Shown here: positions 55,974-63,910 of the stretch, piece by piece | Position numbering within the stretch: the first letter of the stretch is position 1 | Layout: each line of letters opens with the position of its first letter | Assembly (NCBI GenBank): GCA_023408075.1 | Contig: JAEYKW010000006.1 | Coordinates: forward strand, 186,001-250,000 | DNA length: 64,000 nt | From: Bacillota bacterium | GTDB lineage: Bacteria; Bacillota; Clostridia; Christensenellales; SZUA-584 | Direction of reading: 5' to 3' | Translations under genes and position numbers: made by a program | Notes under the pieces: generated by a model | Seen by the model: the letters and a program-made list of their open reading frames with translations, nothing else | The model's database searches: none | Told to the model about the DNA's origin: nothing

Positions 55974-56606
55974 ATGAGCGATAAATTGGGCGCACTGCCC
56001 GAAGACAAACGACAGAACATATTAAACGCCGCCTTGACGGAGTTTGCGGAGCACGGATACATTAATGCCTCCACAAACCGCATCGTCAAGGCTGCGGGCA
56101 TATCCAAGGGACTGCTTTTTCACTACTTCGATAGCAAGAAAAAGCTGTTCCTTTATGTGCTTGACCATACGATTCAATACCTGATGCAAAGGATGAGCAC
56201 GTATACTATTACGCTCTCGGGGGATTTTTTTGAGCAGCTTGGGCAATACGCGCTGATCAAAATGCGCCTCGGCATTGAGGAGCCCGAAATGTACCACATT
56301 CTCTATGATGTGTATGTCAATCTGCCCGCCGATATCAAGGAAGACCTGATGGCACGGTACGGGAGGATTCTCTCGGATACGCGCAAGGATTTTGTGATGA
56401 CGATGGACGAAACCAAGCTACGCGACGGCATCACAAGAGAGATGGCGGCCAACCTGATCATCGATTTTCTCGACGGGTATTATCAGCGCAATATCGATTA
56501 TTTCAAAACAAAAACACCGGACGAGCTGTTAACCTCACTCGACCAGCTTAAGGACGATATGATGCGGTATCTGAATATTATACGAGAGGGGCTTTATAAA
56601 GAATAG
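55974..56606 (+). CDS. TetR/AcrR family transcriptional repressor
   Basis: A 210-residue repressor with a TetR helix-turn-helix (LTEFAEHGYINASTNRIVKA, then GISKGLLFHYFDSKKKLF) and an alpha-helical ligand domain. It follows the ABC permease by 4 nt. The promoter of this operon carries two inverted repeats of matching type, so it probably represses its own operon until an inducer binds. Confidence 0.92.
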   Translation: MSDKLGALPEDKRQNILNAALTEFAEHGYINASTNRIVKAAGISKGLLFHYFDSKKKLFLYVLDHTIQYLMQRMSTYTITLSGDFFEQLGQYALIKMRLGIEEPEMYHILYDVYVNLPADIKEDLMARYGRILSDTRKDFVMTMDETKLRDGITREMAANLIIDFLDGYYQRNIDYFKTKTPDELLTSLDQLKDDMMRYLNIIREGLYKE

Positions 56607-56664
56607 GCTCTTTTATCGTATCAAGAATTTCTTAAGTGTGCCTATAGCGTTTCTTTTTTGGAAA

Positions 56665-56782
56665 GCCTTCTCCTTCGAGGAGAAGGTGGCGCGGAGCGCC
56701 GGATGAGGTGTATGTCCTAATATAGAATAACTGAACACCTCATCAGTCGCCTGTCGGCGACAGCTTCTCCTCAAGGAGAAGC
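56665..56782. repeat. Dispersed palindromic repeat, copy 3 (MITE-like)
   Basis: The left arm is a palindrome CCTTCTCCTTCGAGGAGAAGG, 21 bp at 56666-56686, followed by GGATGAGGTGT. The right arm mirrors it with AACACCTCATC, GTCGCCTGTCGGCGACAG and GCTTCTCCTCAAGGAGAAGC. The whole forms a long inverted repeat between two converging genes and could act as a terminator. Confidence 0.75.
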
Positions 56783-56824
56783 CGTAAATAAGGGCTTTGT
56801 TTCAAGTTTTAAGAATGTACTATT

Positions 56825-57556
56825 TCAAATCACAAATCCGCCGTTGGGGCTTAACATCTGCCCCGTGATAAAGCTTGAATTCTCCGAAGCCAAAAAACGT
56901 ATCGCCTGCGCCACATCCTCCGCCGTACCGAGACGACCGAGCGGCGTTTCGTCCTTCAGCGCTTCTCTCGTTTCACCGTCCAGTCCGTCAATCATGCGCG
57001 TCTCAATCACGCCGGGAGCCACGCAGTTCACGCGGATATGGCTCGGCCCGAGCTCCTTCGCGAGCGCCTTGGTAAGGCCGATCACGGCGGCCTTGGCCGC
57101 GCTGTAGTGCACCTCGCACGACGCGCCCACCATCCCCCATATCGACGACACATTGACGATGCAGCCCGCCTTGCGCGATATCATTCCCGGCAGCACGGTC
57201 TGACAGCAGTGAAACACGCCTTTCACGTTGACGTTGAACATCGCATCCCAGTCTTGCGCAGTCAGGTCGGTAAACAGCTTGGTTTGCGCGATCCCGGCGT
57301 TGTTGATGAGCACGTCGATTCGCCCGAACACCTCGGTCACATGCCGCACCATCGCATTCACCTGCGCCGCGTCCGCCACATCCGCGCGCACCGCCACGGC
57401 ACGCCCACCCCGCGCGGCAATCTCCTCACATAACGCAAGCGCCTCTTTTTCGCTGTTGTTGTAATGCACCGCAACGTTATACCCGTCGGCAGCGAACAGC
57501 AGGGCTGCGGCTTTGCCGATGCCCGTCGCCGCGCCCGTAATCAGCACTGTATCCAT
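56825..57556 (-). CDS. Short-chain dehydrogenase/reductase (FabG/YmfI-like)
   Basis: A 243-residue Rossmann-fold SDR. The cofactor loop is TGAATGIGKA, NNAG is in VLINNAGIA, the catalytic Ser is in NVSSIWG, and YSAAK supplies Tyr and Lys. The C-terminal FITGQMLSPNGGF is typical of FabG-like enzymes, which reduce 3-oxoacyl groups with NADPH; it could instead be the EF-P-modifying YmfI type. It begins 1 nt after the YfbR-like gene ends. Confidence 0.9.
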   Translation of the reverse strand: MDTVLITGAATGIGKAAALLFAADGYNVAVHYNNSEKEALALCEEIAARGGRAVAVRADVADAAQVNAMVRHVTEVFGRIDVLINNAGIAQTKLFTDLTAQDWDAMFNVNVKGVFHCCQTVLPGMISRKAGCIVNVSSIWGMVGASCEVHYSAAKAAVIGLTKALAKELGPSHIRVNCVAPGVIETRMIDGLDGETREALKDETPLGRLGTAEDVAQAIRFLASENSSFITGQMLSPNGGFVI

Positions 57557-57557
57557 A

Positions 57558-58136
57558 TCAGCCCATCTCGTCGAGCGTCAATTCAAAGCTCGGCACAAAT
57601 GTCTTCATGAAATAATCGACCTCGGGCCTGTCCATCTGCTTGATGGATTTCTCTATCGCCTTTTTCGCCTTCACAAACTCGCTGTTGCCCGCGGAAAGCT
57701 CCTCCACGCACTTCAAATACGCGCAGATTTTATCCGCCGCTTTCACGAGCGCATAGAGCTCGGCCTCCGCTTCCCTGTTCAGTATCAATGCTTCGTAATC
57801 ACTTTTGAGCTCACGGGGCAGCATGTCCACGAGCTTTTCCTCCGCCACGCGCTCAATCTGCTTGTACGCCGCCTTGATCTCGGGATTGAAATACTTGATC
57901 GGCGTCGCGAGATCGCCCGTGATCACTTCCCCCGCTTCGTGATACACGGCCAGCGCAAGCACGCGCTCCGCATCCACATTGCCGCCGAACATGCGATTTT
58001 TAATCAGCGCCAGCCCATGCGCGATCATCGCGGTCTGCAGCGAGTGCTCCTGAATATTTTCCTCACGCGTGTTGCGCATGAGGCCCCAGCGCTTGATGTG
58101 CTTCATCCGCGCCATATAGCTGAAAAAATGAAACAT
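57558..58136 (-). CDS. HD-domain phosphohydrolase, YfbR-like 5'-deoxynucleotidase
   Basis: A 192-residue metal-dependent phosphohydrolase. The pattern RWGLMRNTREENIQEHSLQTA and ITGDLATPIKYFNPEI matches YfbR-like enzymes, which remove phosphate from deoxynucleoside monophosphates. The metal-binding HD pair appears as HE (YHEAGEV), a conservative change at a key residue. It heads a two-gene operon with the SDR gene. A promoter with TTGTCA and TACAAT lies upstream. Confidence 0.87.
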   Translation of the reverse strand: MFHFFSYMARMKHIKRWGLMRNTREENIQEHSLQTAMIAHGLALIKNRMFGGNVDAERVLALAVYHEAGEVITGDLATPIKYFNPEIKAAYKQIERVAEEKLVDMLPRELKSDYEALILNREAEAELYALVKAADKICAYLKCVEELSAGNSEFVKAKKAIEKSIKQMDRPEVDYFMKTFVPSFELTLDEMG

Positions 58137-58202
58137 GGCAGCTCCAATTATCCATTAAGAATTAGCAGTAAGGATTAAGAATGGCAGTCCCTAATTACTG
58201 TT

Positions 58203-58231
58203 ATTGTATCGCAGAGGCGCGCAATTGACAA
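58203..58231 (-). promoter_or_regulatory. Promoter of the YfbR-like/SDR operon
   Basis: TTGTCA (58231-58226) and TACAAT (58208-58203) with a 17-bp spacer, about 70 nt upstream of the gene start. Confidence 0.75.
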
Positions 58232-58236
58232 CTTCC

Positions 58237-58270
58237 TCAAAAAAAGAAGCAATCACGGTCATGATTGCTT
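58237..58270 (-). terminator. Terminator after the 57-residue lipoprotein gene
   Basis: On the minus strand AAGCAATCA and TGATTGCTT form a stem followed by CTTTTTTT. Confidence 0.75.
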
Positions 58271-58424
58271 TTGGGGGGAGATTGTTACCACATTGTATTG
58301 CTCTATTTTGGTGAGTATATATTATTGTATTGTATCCTAATGGGCCATTCGATCCCACTTTCGTTGGATTCGACCCGATGTTGAGACCAAAGCTCAGTTT
58401 CCGCAGCCCAAAGCGCCACAGCTG

Positions 58425-58598
58425 TCAGACGAGCGCCGCCACAGCGTTTGCGATGCTGAGCACGGTCTCCTGACTTGCGTCAACGTGCAGCGACACAACG
58501 GTCGACTCGAAGCCCAAACCGCTAAACACACCGGCCGCCGCCAGACATCCCGCGAGAATGATGATGCACATGATGATGAAAATGACAAGCTTCTTCAT
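58425..58598 (-). CDS. Small lipoprotein, 57 residues
   Basis: The frame starts MKKLVIFIIMCIIILAGC, a short signal peptide with lipobox LAGC (Cys18). A mature part of about 39 residues follows (from LAAAGVFSG to NAVAALV). AAAGGGAG lies 9 nt before the ATG and a terminator follows, so it looks like a real single-gene unit despite its size. No family is recognised. Confidence 0.7.
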   Translation of the reverse strand: MKKLVIFIIMCIIILAGCLAAAGVFSGLGFESTVVSLHVDASQETVLSIANAVAALV

Positions 58599-58803
58599 TT
58601 CACATTTCTCCCTTTTGGCCGCTTTCGCATTCTTCCAGCGTCATTGTATATGAATATGGTTAAGACTTTATAAAGTGAACGTTAAGGTATAAAAAAGATA
58701 TGACACAAATGAGTGACTTTGCCAAAGGCGGGCGCATATTGACAAAGGCTGCGGGGTTTATTCCTGTCTTATTCATCACAGTTCTGCGACAGCCATCGGC
58801 AAA

Positions 58804-58834
58804 TAAAAAACGGCGGACTCGTTTGAATCCACCG
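58804..58834 (-). terminator. Terminator of the thiamine-type ABC operon
   Basis: On the minus strand CGGTGGA and TCCGCCG pair across a short loop, followed by TTTTTTATTT, about 20 nt beyond the ATPase stop. Confidence 0.8.
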
Positions 58835-58853
58835 CTTAAATTCCTTGATTGCG

Positions 58854-59603
58854 CTACAGCGCGTCCTGCACGGCGCGGCGCAGCTGCAAAAATGCCGCGT
58901 CTTCGAGCATGTCCCGGCTGCGCGGGCGCGGCAGCTTCACATCGAACACCTGAGCCACCTTTGCCGGGCGCTCGCTGAGCACCAATATGCGGTCAGATAA
59001 GAACACCGCTTCCTCGATATCGTGCATGACGAACACCACGGCTTTGCGGTGCCTGTGCCAGATATCCAGCAGCCATTCGCGCATTTTAAACCGCGTGAGC
59101 GCATCGAGTGCCGCGAACGGCTCATCCATCAGGTACACGTCTCCCTCGGAGAGAAACGTGCGCAGCAGCGCGGCGCGCTGGCGCATACCGCCGCTCAATT
59201 GCTTGGGATACATGGCTTCAAAGCCCTTGAGGCCAAACTCCTCGAAATATTCAATCGCGGTCTGCTCCCGCTGCTTTTTATCGATGCCTTTCAGCTCGAG
59301 CGGCAGCGCCACGTTATCGAGCACGCTGCGCCACGGCAGCAGCAGGTCCTTCTGGTGCATGAGGCACACGGACGGCGCGACAGTGCGCACATCGCGCCCC
59401 GTGACACAGACGTCGCCCGTATAGTCGCCGTCCAGCCCTGCGATGATCTTTAACAGTGTGCTTTTGCCGCAGCCCGACGGACCGAGCACCGATACAAACT
59501 CATTTTCGCGCACATCAAAGCTGATATCAACGAGCGCCTCCACGGTGCTTTGCGTCTGTTCGAATACCTTACCGACATTCTGGAGAGATATGATCGTGTC
59601 CAT
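58854..59603 (-). CDS. thiZ: ABC importer ATPase, thiamine/HMP type
   Basis: A 249-residue ABC ATPase of the nitrate/sulfonate/taurine family. Walker A is LGPSGCGKST, Q-loop MHQKDLLLPW, signature LSGGMRQR, Walker B VYLMDEPFAALD and the switch histidine is in MHDIEEA. It is the last gene of an operon that begins with a TPP riboswitch, so the likely substrate is thiamine or the pyrimidine precursor HMP/formylaminopyrimidine. ATG 59603 (MDTIISLQN) is used. Confidence 0.92.
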   Translation of the reverse strand: MDTIISLQNVGKVFEQTQSTVEALVDISFDVRENEFVSVLGPSGCGKSTLLKIIAGLDGDYTGDVCVTGRDVRTVAPSVCLMHQKDLLLPWRSVLDNVALPLELKGIDKKQREQTAIEYFEEFGLKGFEAMYPKQLSGGMRQRAALLRTFLSEGDVYLMDEPFAALDALTRFKMREWLLDIWHRHRKAVVFVMHDIEEAVFLSDRILVLSERPAKVAQVFDVKLPRPRSRDMLEDAAFLQLRRAVQDAL

Positions 59604-59625
59604 ACCGGCCCCCCGACTGATTTCT

Positions 59626-60681
59626 TTACTGCACAAACTCGTTTGTGAACGCCTTGGCGGAATCCACCTGCGTCTCTAAAAAGCCCTGGCCGTACAGCCA
59701 CTCGGTGTAGCGGTCCCAAACCTCCTGCTTCTGCACACCAAAGCCCGGCGCGTCATCGATGTACTTCGGAGACAGGAACTTCTGGCTCTCGTGCACTAGG
59801 TCGGCATCAAGCTCGGGCGCGTATTTGAGCAGTATGTCGGCGCTCTCATCGGGGTTTTCCGCCGCAAAGGTATAGCCCTTGACCACTGCATCCATGAACT
59901 TCTTGACCGTCTCATTCCTGCTGCCGATCATATCCTCGCTTGTGACGATGATAGGCGTATAGTAATCGAACACAGGGTCTTCCGCAAACGGCACGTAAGC
60001 GAGCTCGACGCCCTTCATCTGCGCATTGATGCCTTCCCAGCCTTCGTATATCCACGCAAAGTCGATGCTGTTCATATCAAATGCGGTGATCGCATCCGTA
60101 TCTCCCATCGACACGATATTGACCTTCGAGATATCCGCGCCTTGCTGTTCCATCATATATTTGATCGTCGCGGTTTCCATGTCCATGCCCCAGCCGCCGT
60201 ATGTTTTGCCTTCAAAGTCCTTGGCGGTGCTGATTCCGCGGTCCACAGGTGCCGCAAACGCGGAGGTGTTGTGCTGCAGTATCGCCCCGATGGACACCAC
60301 GGGGATGCCCTTGTCGCGCGCGAACGTCGTGGATTCCTGAAAATCGATGCCGAACTGTGCGCTGCCCGCCGCAACGAGCTGAATCACGCCCGTCTCGGAC
60401 GGCTGTATGATCTCCACTTCGAGTCCGTTTTCCGCAAAGTAGCCCTTTTCCTGCGCCACATACAGCCCCGTGTGGTTTGTGTTGGGCGTCCAGTCGAGCA
60501 CGAGTGTCACTTTTTCGAGTGCCGCCGGTGTTTCAGGGCTTGCTTCGGATGCCTGCGGCGACTCAGTCGCCGTCTGACCGTCCGGTGTTTGTGTGGGCTC
60601 CGTGGACTCCTGCGGTGCGGTGCACGCACCCAGCGCTGCTGCCATGATGAGCGCTAACATCAGCGCTATTACTTTTTTCAT
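59626..60681 (-). CDS. thiY: NMT1/THI5-like substrate-binding lipoprotein
   Basis: A 351-residue lipoprotein (lipobox LGAC, Cys20) followed by a Pro/Thr/Ser-rich linker. The core begins VTLVLDWTPNTNHTGLYVAQ, the hallmark of the NMT1/THI5-like family. It has AAGSAQFGIDFQESTTFARD and a GGWGMDME segment near the ligand pocket. Members related to ThiY bind formylaminopyrimidine. It captures the substrate for the permease at 61040 and the ATPase at 58854. A 61-bp tandem array separates it from the permease gene. Confidence 0.92.
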   Translation of the reverse strand: MKKVIALMLALIMAAALGACTAPQESTEPTQTPDGQTATESPQASEASPETPAALEKVTLVLDWTPNTNHTGLYVAQEKGYFAENGLEVEIIQPSETGVIQLVAAGSAQFGIDFQESTTFARDKGIPVVSIGAILQHNTSAFAAPVDRGISTAKDFEGKTYGGWGMDMETATIKYMMEQQGADISKVNIVSMGDTDAITAFDMNSIDFAWIYEGWEGINAQMKGVELAYVPFAEDPVFDYYTPIIVTSEDMIGSRNETVKKFMDAVVKGYTFAAENPDESADILLKYAPELDADLVHESQKFLSPKYIDDAPGFGVQKQEVWDRYTEWLYGQGFLETQVDSAKAFTNEFVQ

Positions 60682-60741
60682 TTTGTTCTCCTCATTTGAT
60701 TGAATTAAAAAACTTATATTTAAAACACAAGTGTTCTCTCT

Positions 60742-61037
60742 GTGGGATTCTTCACCCGCTCCGCGGATTCAGAATGACACCCGTTGCCGTTGCGCTCTGT
60801 CCGTGGGATTCTTCACCCGCTTCGCAGGTTCAGAATGACACCCGTTGCCGCTGCACTCTGGCCGTGGGATTCTTCACCCGCTTCGCGGATTCAGAATGAC
60901 ACCCGTTGCCGCTGCGCTCTCTCCGTGGGATTCTTCACCCGCTTCGCGGATTCAGAATGACACCCGTTGCCGTTGCGCTCTGTCCGTGGGATTCTTCACC
61001 CGCATCGCGGATTCAGAATGACACCCGTTGCCGCTGC
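60742..61037. repeat. Tandem array, five copies of a 61-bp unit
   Basis: Units begin GTGGGATTCTTCACCC at 60742, 60803, 60864, 60925 and 60986, an exact 61-bp period. They differ by only a few bases (CGCTCCGCGG, CGCTTCGCAG, CGCTTCGCGG twice, CGCATCGCGG). Each contains TTCAGAATGACA. The array fills the gap between the permease and binding-protein genes of one operon. Open frames through it change phase at every unit and are not genes. Confidence 0.92.
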
Positions 61038-61039
61038 CT

Positions 61040-61795
61040 TCAGCGATTCCACGGAATCGCCTTTTTCTCGGCGAAGGTCACGGCGCGGAAAAGCGCAAAG
61101 CTTAACAGCACGATTACAACGATGTTCGCGAACAGCGCCGCCGTTTCAAACGTGCTCATCGCGCGCGAGAGATAGATGCCCAGCCCGCGCGTCGCGCCCG
61201 TCCATTCGGAGATCACCGCGCCCATCACGCAGTACGCGGCGGATATCTTGAGCCCCGCGAACAGCGACGGCAGCGCGCCGGGTATGCGCACGGTTTTGTA
61301 AATCTGTCGGCGGCTCGCCTTCATCACGCGCATCAGGTCCACAAGGTCACTGTCGTACGATTCGAGTCCTTCCGTGAAGCTCACGGCCACGGGGAAAAAC
61401 ACGACGACGACCGCCATGATGATCTTCGGTGTGATGCCGAAGCCAAACCATATCGCGAGCAACGGCGCAATCACCACGAGCGGCACCGTCTGCGAGATGA
61501 TCATGAACGGATAGAGCGTGAGCTTTAACGGCCGCGACATGCTCATCAGCACCGCGATGCCCACCGCGAGCACCACACCTATGACAAACCCGAGCAGCGC
61601 TTCGAGCACCGTCTGCGCCGCGTGGTACGCGAGCAGATCAAACTTGTCTACGAACTCGGCGATGATTGCGCTCGGCGCAGGCAGCCGGTATTCCGGAATA
61701 TCCTTGAGCCAGACGATCAACTCCCAGACGAGCGCGAATACGCACAGCGCCGCTGCGGGATAGATTTTACCCGCGATATTTGCCGATTTTTTCAT
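61040..61795 (-). CDS. thiX: ABC importer permease, thiamine/HMP type
   Basis: A 251-residue binding-protein-dependent permease with about six membrane segments (start MKKSANIAGKIYPAAALCVF). The EAA-type motif is near VDLMRVMKASRRQIYKTVRIPGALP, which contacts the ATPase. It overlaps the upstream MTH1187-like gene by 29 nt. The true ATG is 61795, with GGAGGG 11 nt upstream; an earlier in-frame start is rejected. Confidence 0.9.
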   Translation of the reverse strand: MKKSANIAGKIYPAAALCVFALVWELIVWLKDIPEYRLPAPSAIIAEFVDKFDLLAYHAAQTVLEALLGFVIGVVLAVGIAVLMSMSRPLKLTLYPFMIISQTVPLVVIAPLLAIWFGFGITPKIIMAVVVVFFPVAVSFTEGLESYDSDLVDLMRVMKASRRQIYKTVRIPGALPSLFAGLKISAAYCVMGAVISEWTGATRGLGIYLSRAMSTFETAALFANIVVIVLLSFALFRAVTFAEKKAIPWNR

Positions 61796-62054
61796 CGATT
61801 GTTGCGCCCTCCGGTTTGTAATCGATCTTGACCACGGACAGCACACGGCTTGCGCCGCCGTCTATGCAGACCTGCTGCGCCTGCTCCACAATTTTCAAGA
61901 GGTGCGGCAGCTCGCCCTCCATTGTGGTGCCCATCGGCCCCACCACATATTTCACGCCCGATTCCTTGATCAGCGCGATCACGCTGTCTACCACCGCGTA
62001 AACGTTATCCACGCCGCCCGGTATCACCTGCAGTTCCACATTGACTATTGGCAT
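61767..62054 (-). CDS. MTH1187 family thiamine-binding protein
   Basis: A 95-residue small ferredoxin-like protein (MPIVNVELQVIPGG, VGPMGTTMEGELPHLLKIVE, and IDYKPEGATIDEKIGKY). MTH1187/YkoF-type proteins bind thiamine or its HMP moiety in the cytoplasm. It is the first gene after the TPP riboswitch and overlaps the permease gene. AGAGGAGG precedes the ATG at 62054. Confidence 0.88.
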   Translation of the reverse strand: MPIVNVELQVIPGGVDNVYAVVDSVIALIKESGVKYVVGPMGTTMEGELPHLLKIVEQAQQVCIDGGASRVLSVVKIDYKPEGATIDEKIGKYRG

Positions 62055-62096
62055 ATCCGTATCCTCCTCTTGGACATCATTATTTATTCGTTTACT

Positions 62097-62228
62097 GTAG
62101 GGCGCGGCATCCTTGACGCGCCGCCCCTCATCGTTCAATCCATGCGGGACGGTACGGACGGGACGGCACGGAGGCCGTCCCCTACAATTCATGCATTATC
62201 CCGTAGAGCGCGGCATCCTGACGCGCCG
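62097..62228. repeat. Pair of GTAGrGCGCGGCATCC repeats
   Basis: GTAGGGCGCGGCATCCTTGA (62097) and GTAGAGCGCGGCATCCTGAC (62203) are near-identical units each ending in CGCGCCG. Both are in the transcribed spacer between the riboswitch and the first thi gene. Confidence 0.7.
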
Positions 62229-62240
62229 ATAGCTGACCGC

Positions 62241-62352
62241 AATCCTCCGTCACGCTTCGCGCGCCACCTCCTTTCAAAAGGAGGCTTAGGATTTGTGGCT
62301 GATAACGGCTCCTTTGGCAAAGGAGCTGTCAGCGTAAGCTGACTGAGGATTG
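62241..62352. repeat. Dispersed palindromic repeat, copy 4
   Basis: Left arm AATCCTCCGTCACGC and the palindrome CCTCCTTTCAAAAGGAGG mirror the right arm, with GCTCCTTTGGCAAAGGAGC, TGTCAGCGTAAGCTGAC and TGAGGATT. It shares the module order of copy 3 at 56665-56782. Confidence 0.72.
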
Positions 62353-62402
62353 TCAATCCGGCAATTGACGGAAAGAGTAACAGGCATTCCTTCCACCGGC
62401 AG

Positions 62403-62433
62403 CAAAAAAGCCGCTCCCTGTACGGAAACGGCT
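62403..62433 (-). terminator. Riboswitch terminator
   Basis: On the minus strand AGCCGTTTCC and GGGAGCGGCT pair (with two G-U pairs), followed by TTTTTT. It is the expression platform of the TPP riboswitch. Confidence 0.85.
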
Positions 62434-62456
62434 GCTAAACATCCAAAATCGCTTTT

Positions 62457-62545
62457 GTCATTCCCTACGCCGGCATTATCCGTATCAGGTTCTCATGGTC
62501 GAGACGAACAGTCTCCTCTCAGCCGATCACTCAGCTCCCATATGC
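62457..62545 (-). ncRNA. TPP riboswitch (THI box)
   Basis: The minus strand contains GGCTGAGAGG, then ACCTGATACGGATAATGCC and GGCGTAGGGAA, the conserved core of the TPP aptamer. A terminator follows directly, so high TPP should stop transcription of the MTH1187-thiX-thiY-thiZ operon. Confidence 0.95.
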
Positions 62546-62565
62546 TCCTATTCAGTTCGCTTTGC

Positions 62566-62594
62566 ATTTTATACGAAGGCGGCGCGTGTGTCAA
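62566..62594 (-). promoter_or_regulatory. Promoter of the TPP-controlled operon
   Basis: TTGACA (62594-62589) overlaps the acyltransferase stop codon; TAAAAT (62571-62566) follows after 17 bp. Confidence 0.8.
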
Positions 62595-63910
62595 ATGATT
62601 TTTATGGAACTTAAAAGCTCATCCGTAATCTCCCGCAATATCCGCTCCACTCTTGACTGGTCGCCCTGCGTTCCGTACATGTTGCAGCTCAATGTGCAGC
62701 GGCCCTGAAACGTGGACACGGCGATCTGAAAATACGGCACGCGCTTGATCGCGCCCGTCAGATACGCTTCTTTGATTTCACCAAAGCTGCGAATCGCGCC
62801 ATCGAGCACCCCGAGGTTGCTGTACGATACAAGCGGTATTTTGAACATCTTATGAAAAACGTGCTCCATAACACGAAATGGCACAAGTCGCGAAAACAGC
62901 TCCAGGGTCATTTGAGACTTCAGGCAGTTGCGGCTTGCCTTCTGCGCGGCCATCTGAGACGATATCTGCCCCAAAGTGCTCAAGAAATTGTCGTCCTTGT
63001 CAACCGTTATATCGCAGATAAAATTGCTGGTCAGATTGCAGATGCCGTGCTTTTGACCCGGCAACAAGTACTTCCTCAAATCCACAGGACACGGCAGTAT
63101 GACGCGAATCAAGCCCGTTTCCCGGTGCAACACCCGCGCATAGGCGGTTAGAAACAGATCATTGACGGTGGCTCCATTGGACCGTGCAAAGGCTCTGATG
63201 GATTCGAGCTGCTCCAGAGATATACCAAGCGTTGAAAAGAACGGACGAGCCGCATCACCTTCGAAAACGAGAGGCTCCTGCTCTTTTTGCGCCGAGAGGT
63301 CGTGCTTTAGACCAAGTATACTGAGCTTTTCAAGCAGATTGAACCTCTTGAACATCTGCAGCCCGCTTCTCGGGCCGCACACCAAAGCGGGTAGTGGAGA
63401 GCCGTAATTGTATTTGCCATAGAGCTCAGCCAGCAGATATAGATACTCCTTAAAGCCCGCGCCGTCGCAAACCATATGGTTCATGATGATGCAGAGCGTA
63501 TCCGCATTTTCTTCGCGCGCGATGATTATGCTGAGCTGCGGCTCCGTGAATATATCGATCGTCTGCGCAAGCAGGCTTTGTATCGCCGCGTCCGGCTGAC
63601 TGTCCACGCAGACCACGCGGACGATATCTGTGCCGCCGAATCCGGCTTCGCGCCAGCAGTGCTTGCGGCGGTCGAACACACTGCGGATCATTGGGATCGC
63701 GTCCGTTGAAAGCGAAACAGCTTTTTCGAGCAGCGCCTCATCAATATGTCCGGTGAGCCTGATCATACAGTGAATCAGAGGCTCGTGTGTCTTGCGGTAA
63801 AAATACTGCATTTTATCGAAAGCCTGTGCTTTGTAACGTTTACATTTTGCATTATGCCGACTCCTTAAAATCGTATGCAGCCCCTTAGGATATACCTGCC
63901 CTTTGATCAT
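62591..63910 (-). CDS. Condensation-domain-like acyltransferase
   Basis: A 439-residue protein of the CoA-dependent acyltransferase / condensation-domain fold. The HxxxD motif is HMVCDG in IIMNHMVCDGAGF, and a late VSYSNLGVLD segment fits the C-terminal lobe of alcohol acetyltransferase-like or PapA-like proteins. It could transfer an acyl group to an alcohol or amine; no peptide-synthetase partner is visible here. The ATG at 63910 overlaps the upstream stop (ATGA), indicating coupling, although its ribosome site is weak; an internal ATG at 63811 is possible. Confidence 0.78.
   Translation of the reverse strand: MIKGQVYPKGLHTILRSRHNAKCKRYKAQAFDKMQYFYRKTHEPLIHCMIRLTGHIDEALLEKAVSLSTDAIPMIRSVFDRRKHCWREAGFGGTDIVRVVCVDSQPDAAIQSLLAQTIDIFTEPQLSIIIAREENADTLCIIMNHMVCDGAGFKEYLYLLAELYGKYNYGSPLPALVCGPRSGLQMFKRFNLLEKLSILGLKHDLSAQKEQEPLVFEGDAARPFFSTLGISLEQLESIRAFARSNGATVNDLFLTAYARVLHRETGLIRVILPCPVDLRKYLLPGQKHGICNLTSNFICDITVDKDDNFLSTLGQISSQMAAQKASRNCLKSQMTLELFSRLVPFRVMEHVFHKMFKIPLVSYSNLGVLDGAIRSFGEIKEAYLTGAIKRVPYFQIAVSTFQGRCTLSCNMYGTQGDQSRVERILREITDELLSSIKII

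Larger units (their letters stand above)
62055..62590. other. Intergenic region, 536 bp, with TPP leader and repeats
   Basis: Between the MTH1187-like gene and the acyltransferase gene lie the promoter, TPP riboswitch and terminator of the thi operon, then about 350 bp of repeat elements before the first gene: two GTAGrGCGCGGCATCC units and one palindromic element. Confidence 0.7.

Noticed and set aside
60742..61037. CRISPR array
   Set aside because: The units are contiguous 61-bp repeats with no variable spacers, and no cas gene is present in the window.
60696..61251. Open frames through the 61-bp array
   Set aside because: The period is not a multiple of three and the frames are made of repeat units; there is no start signal.
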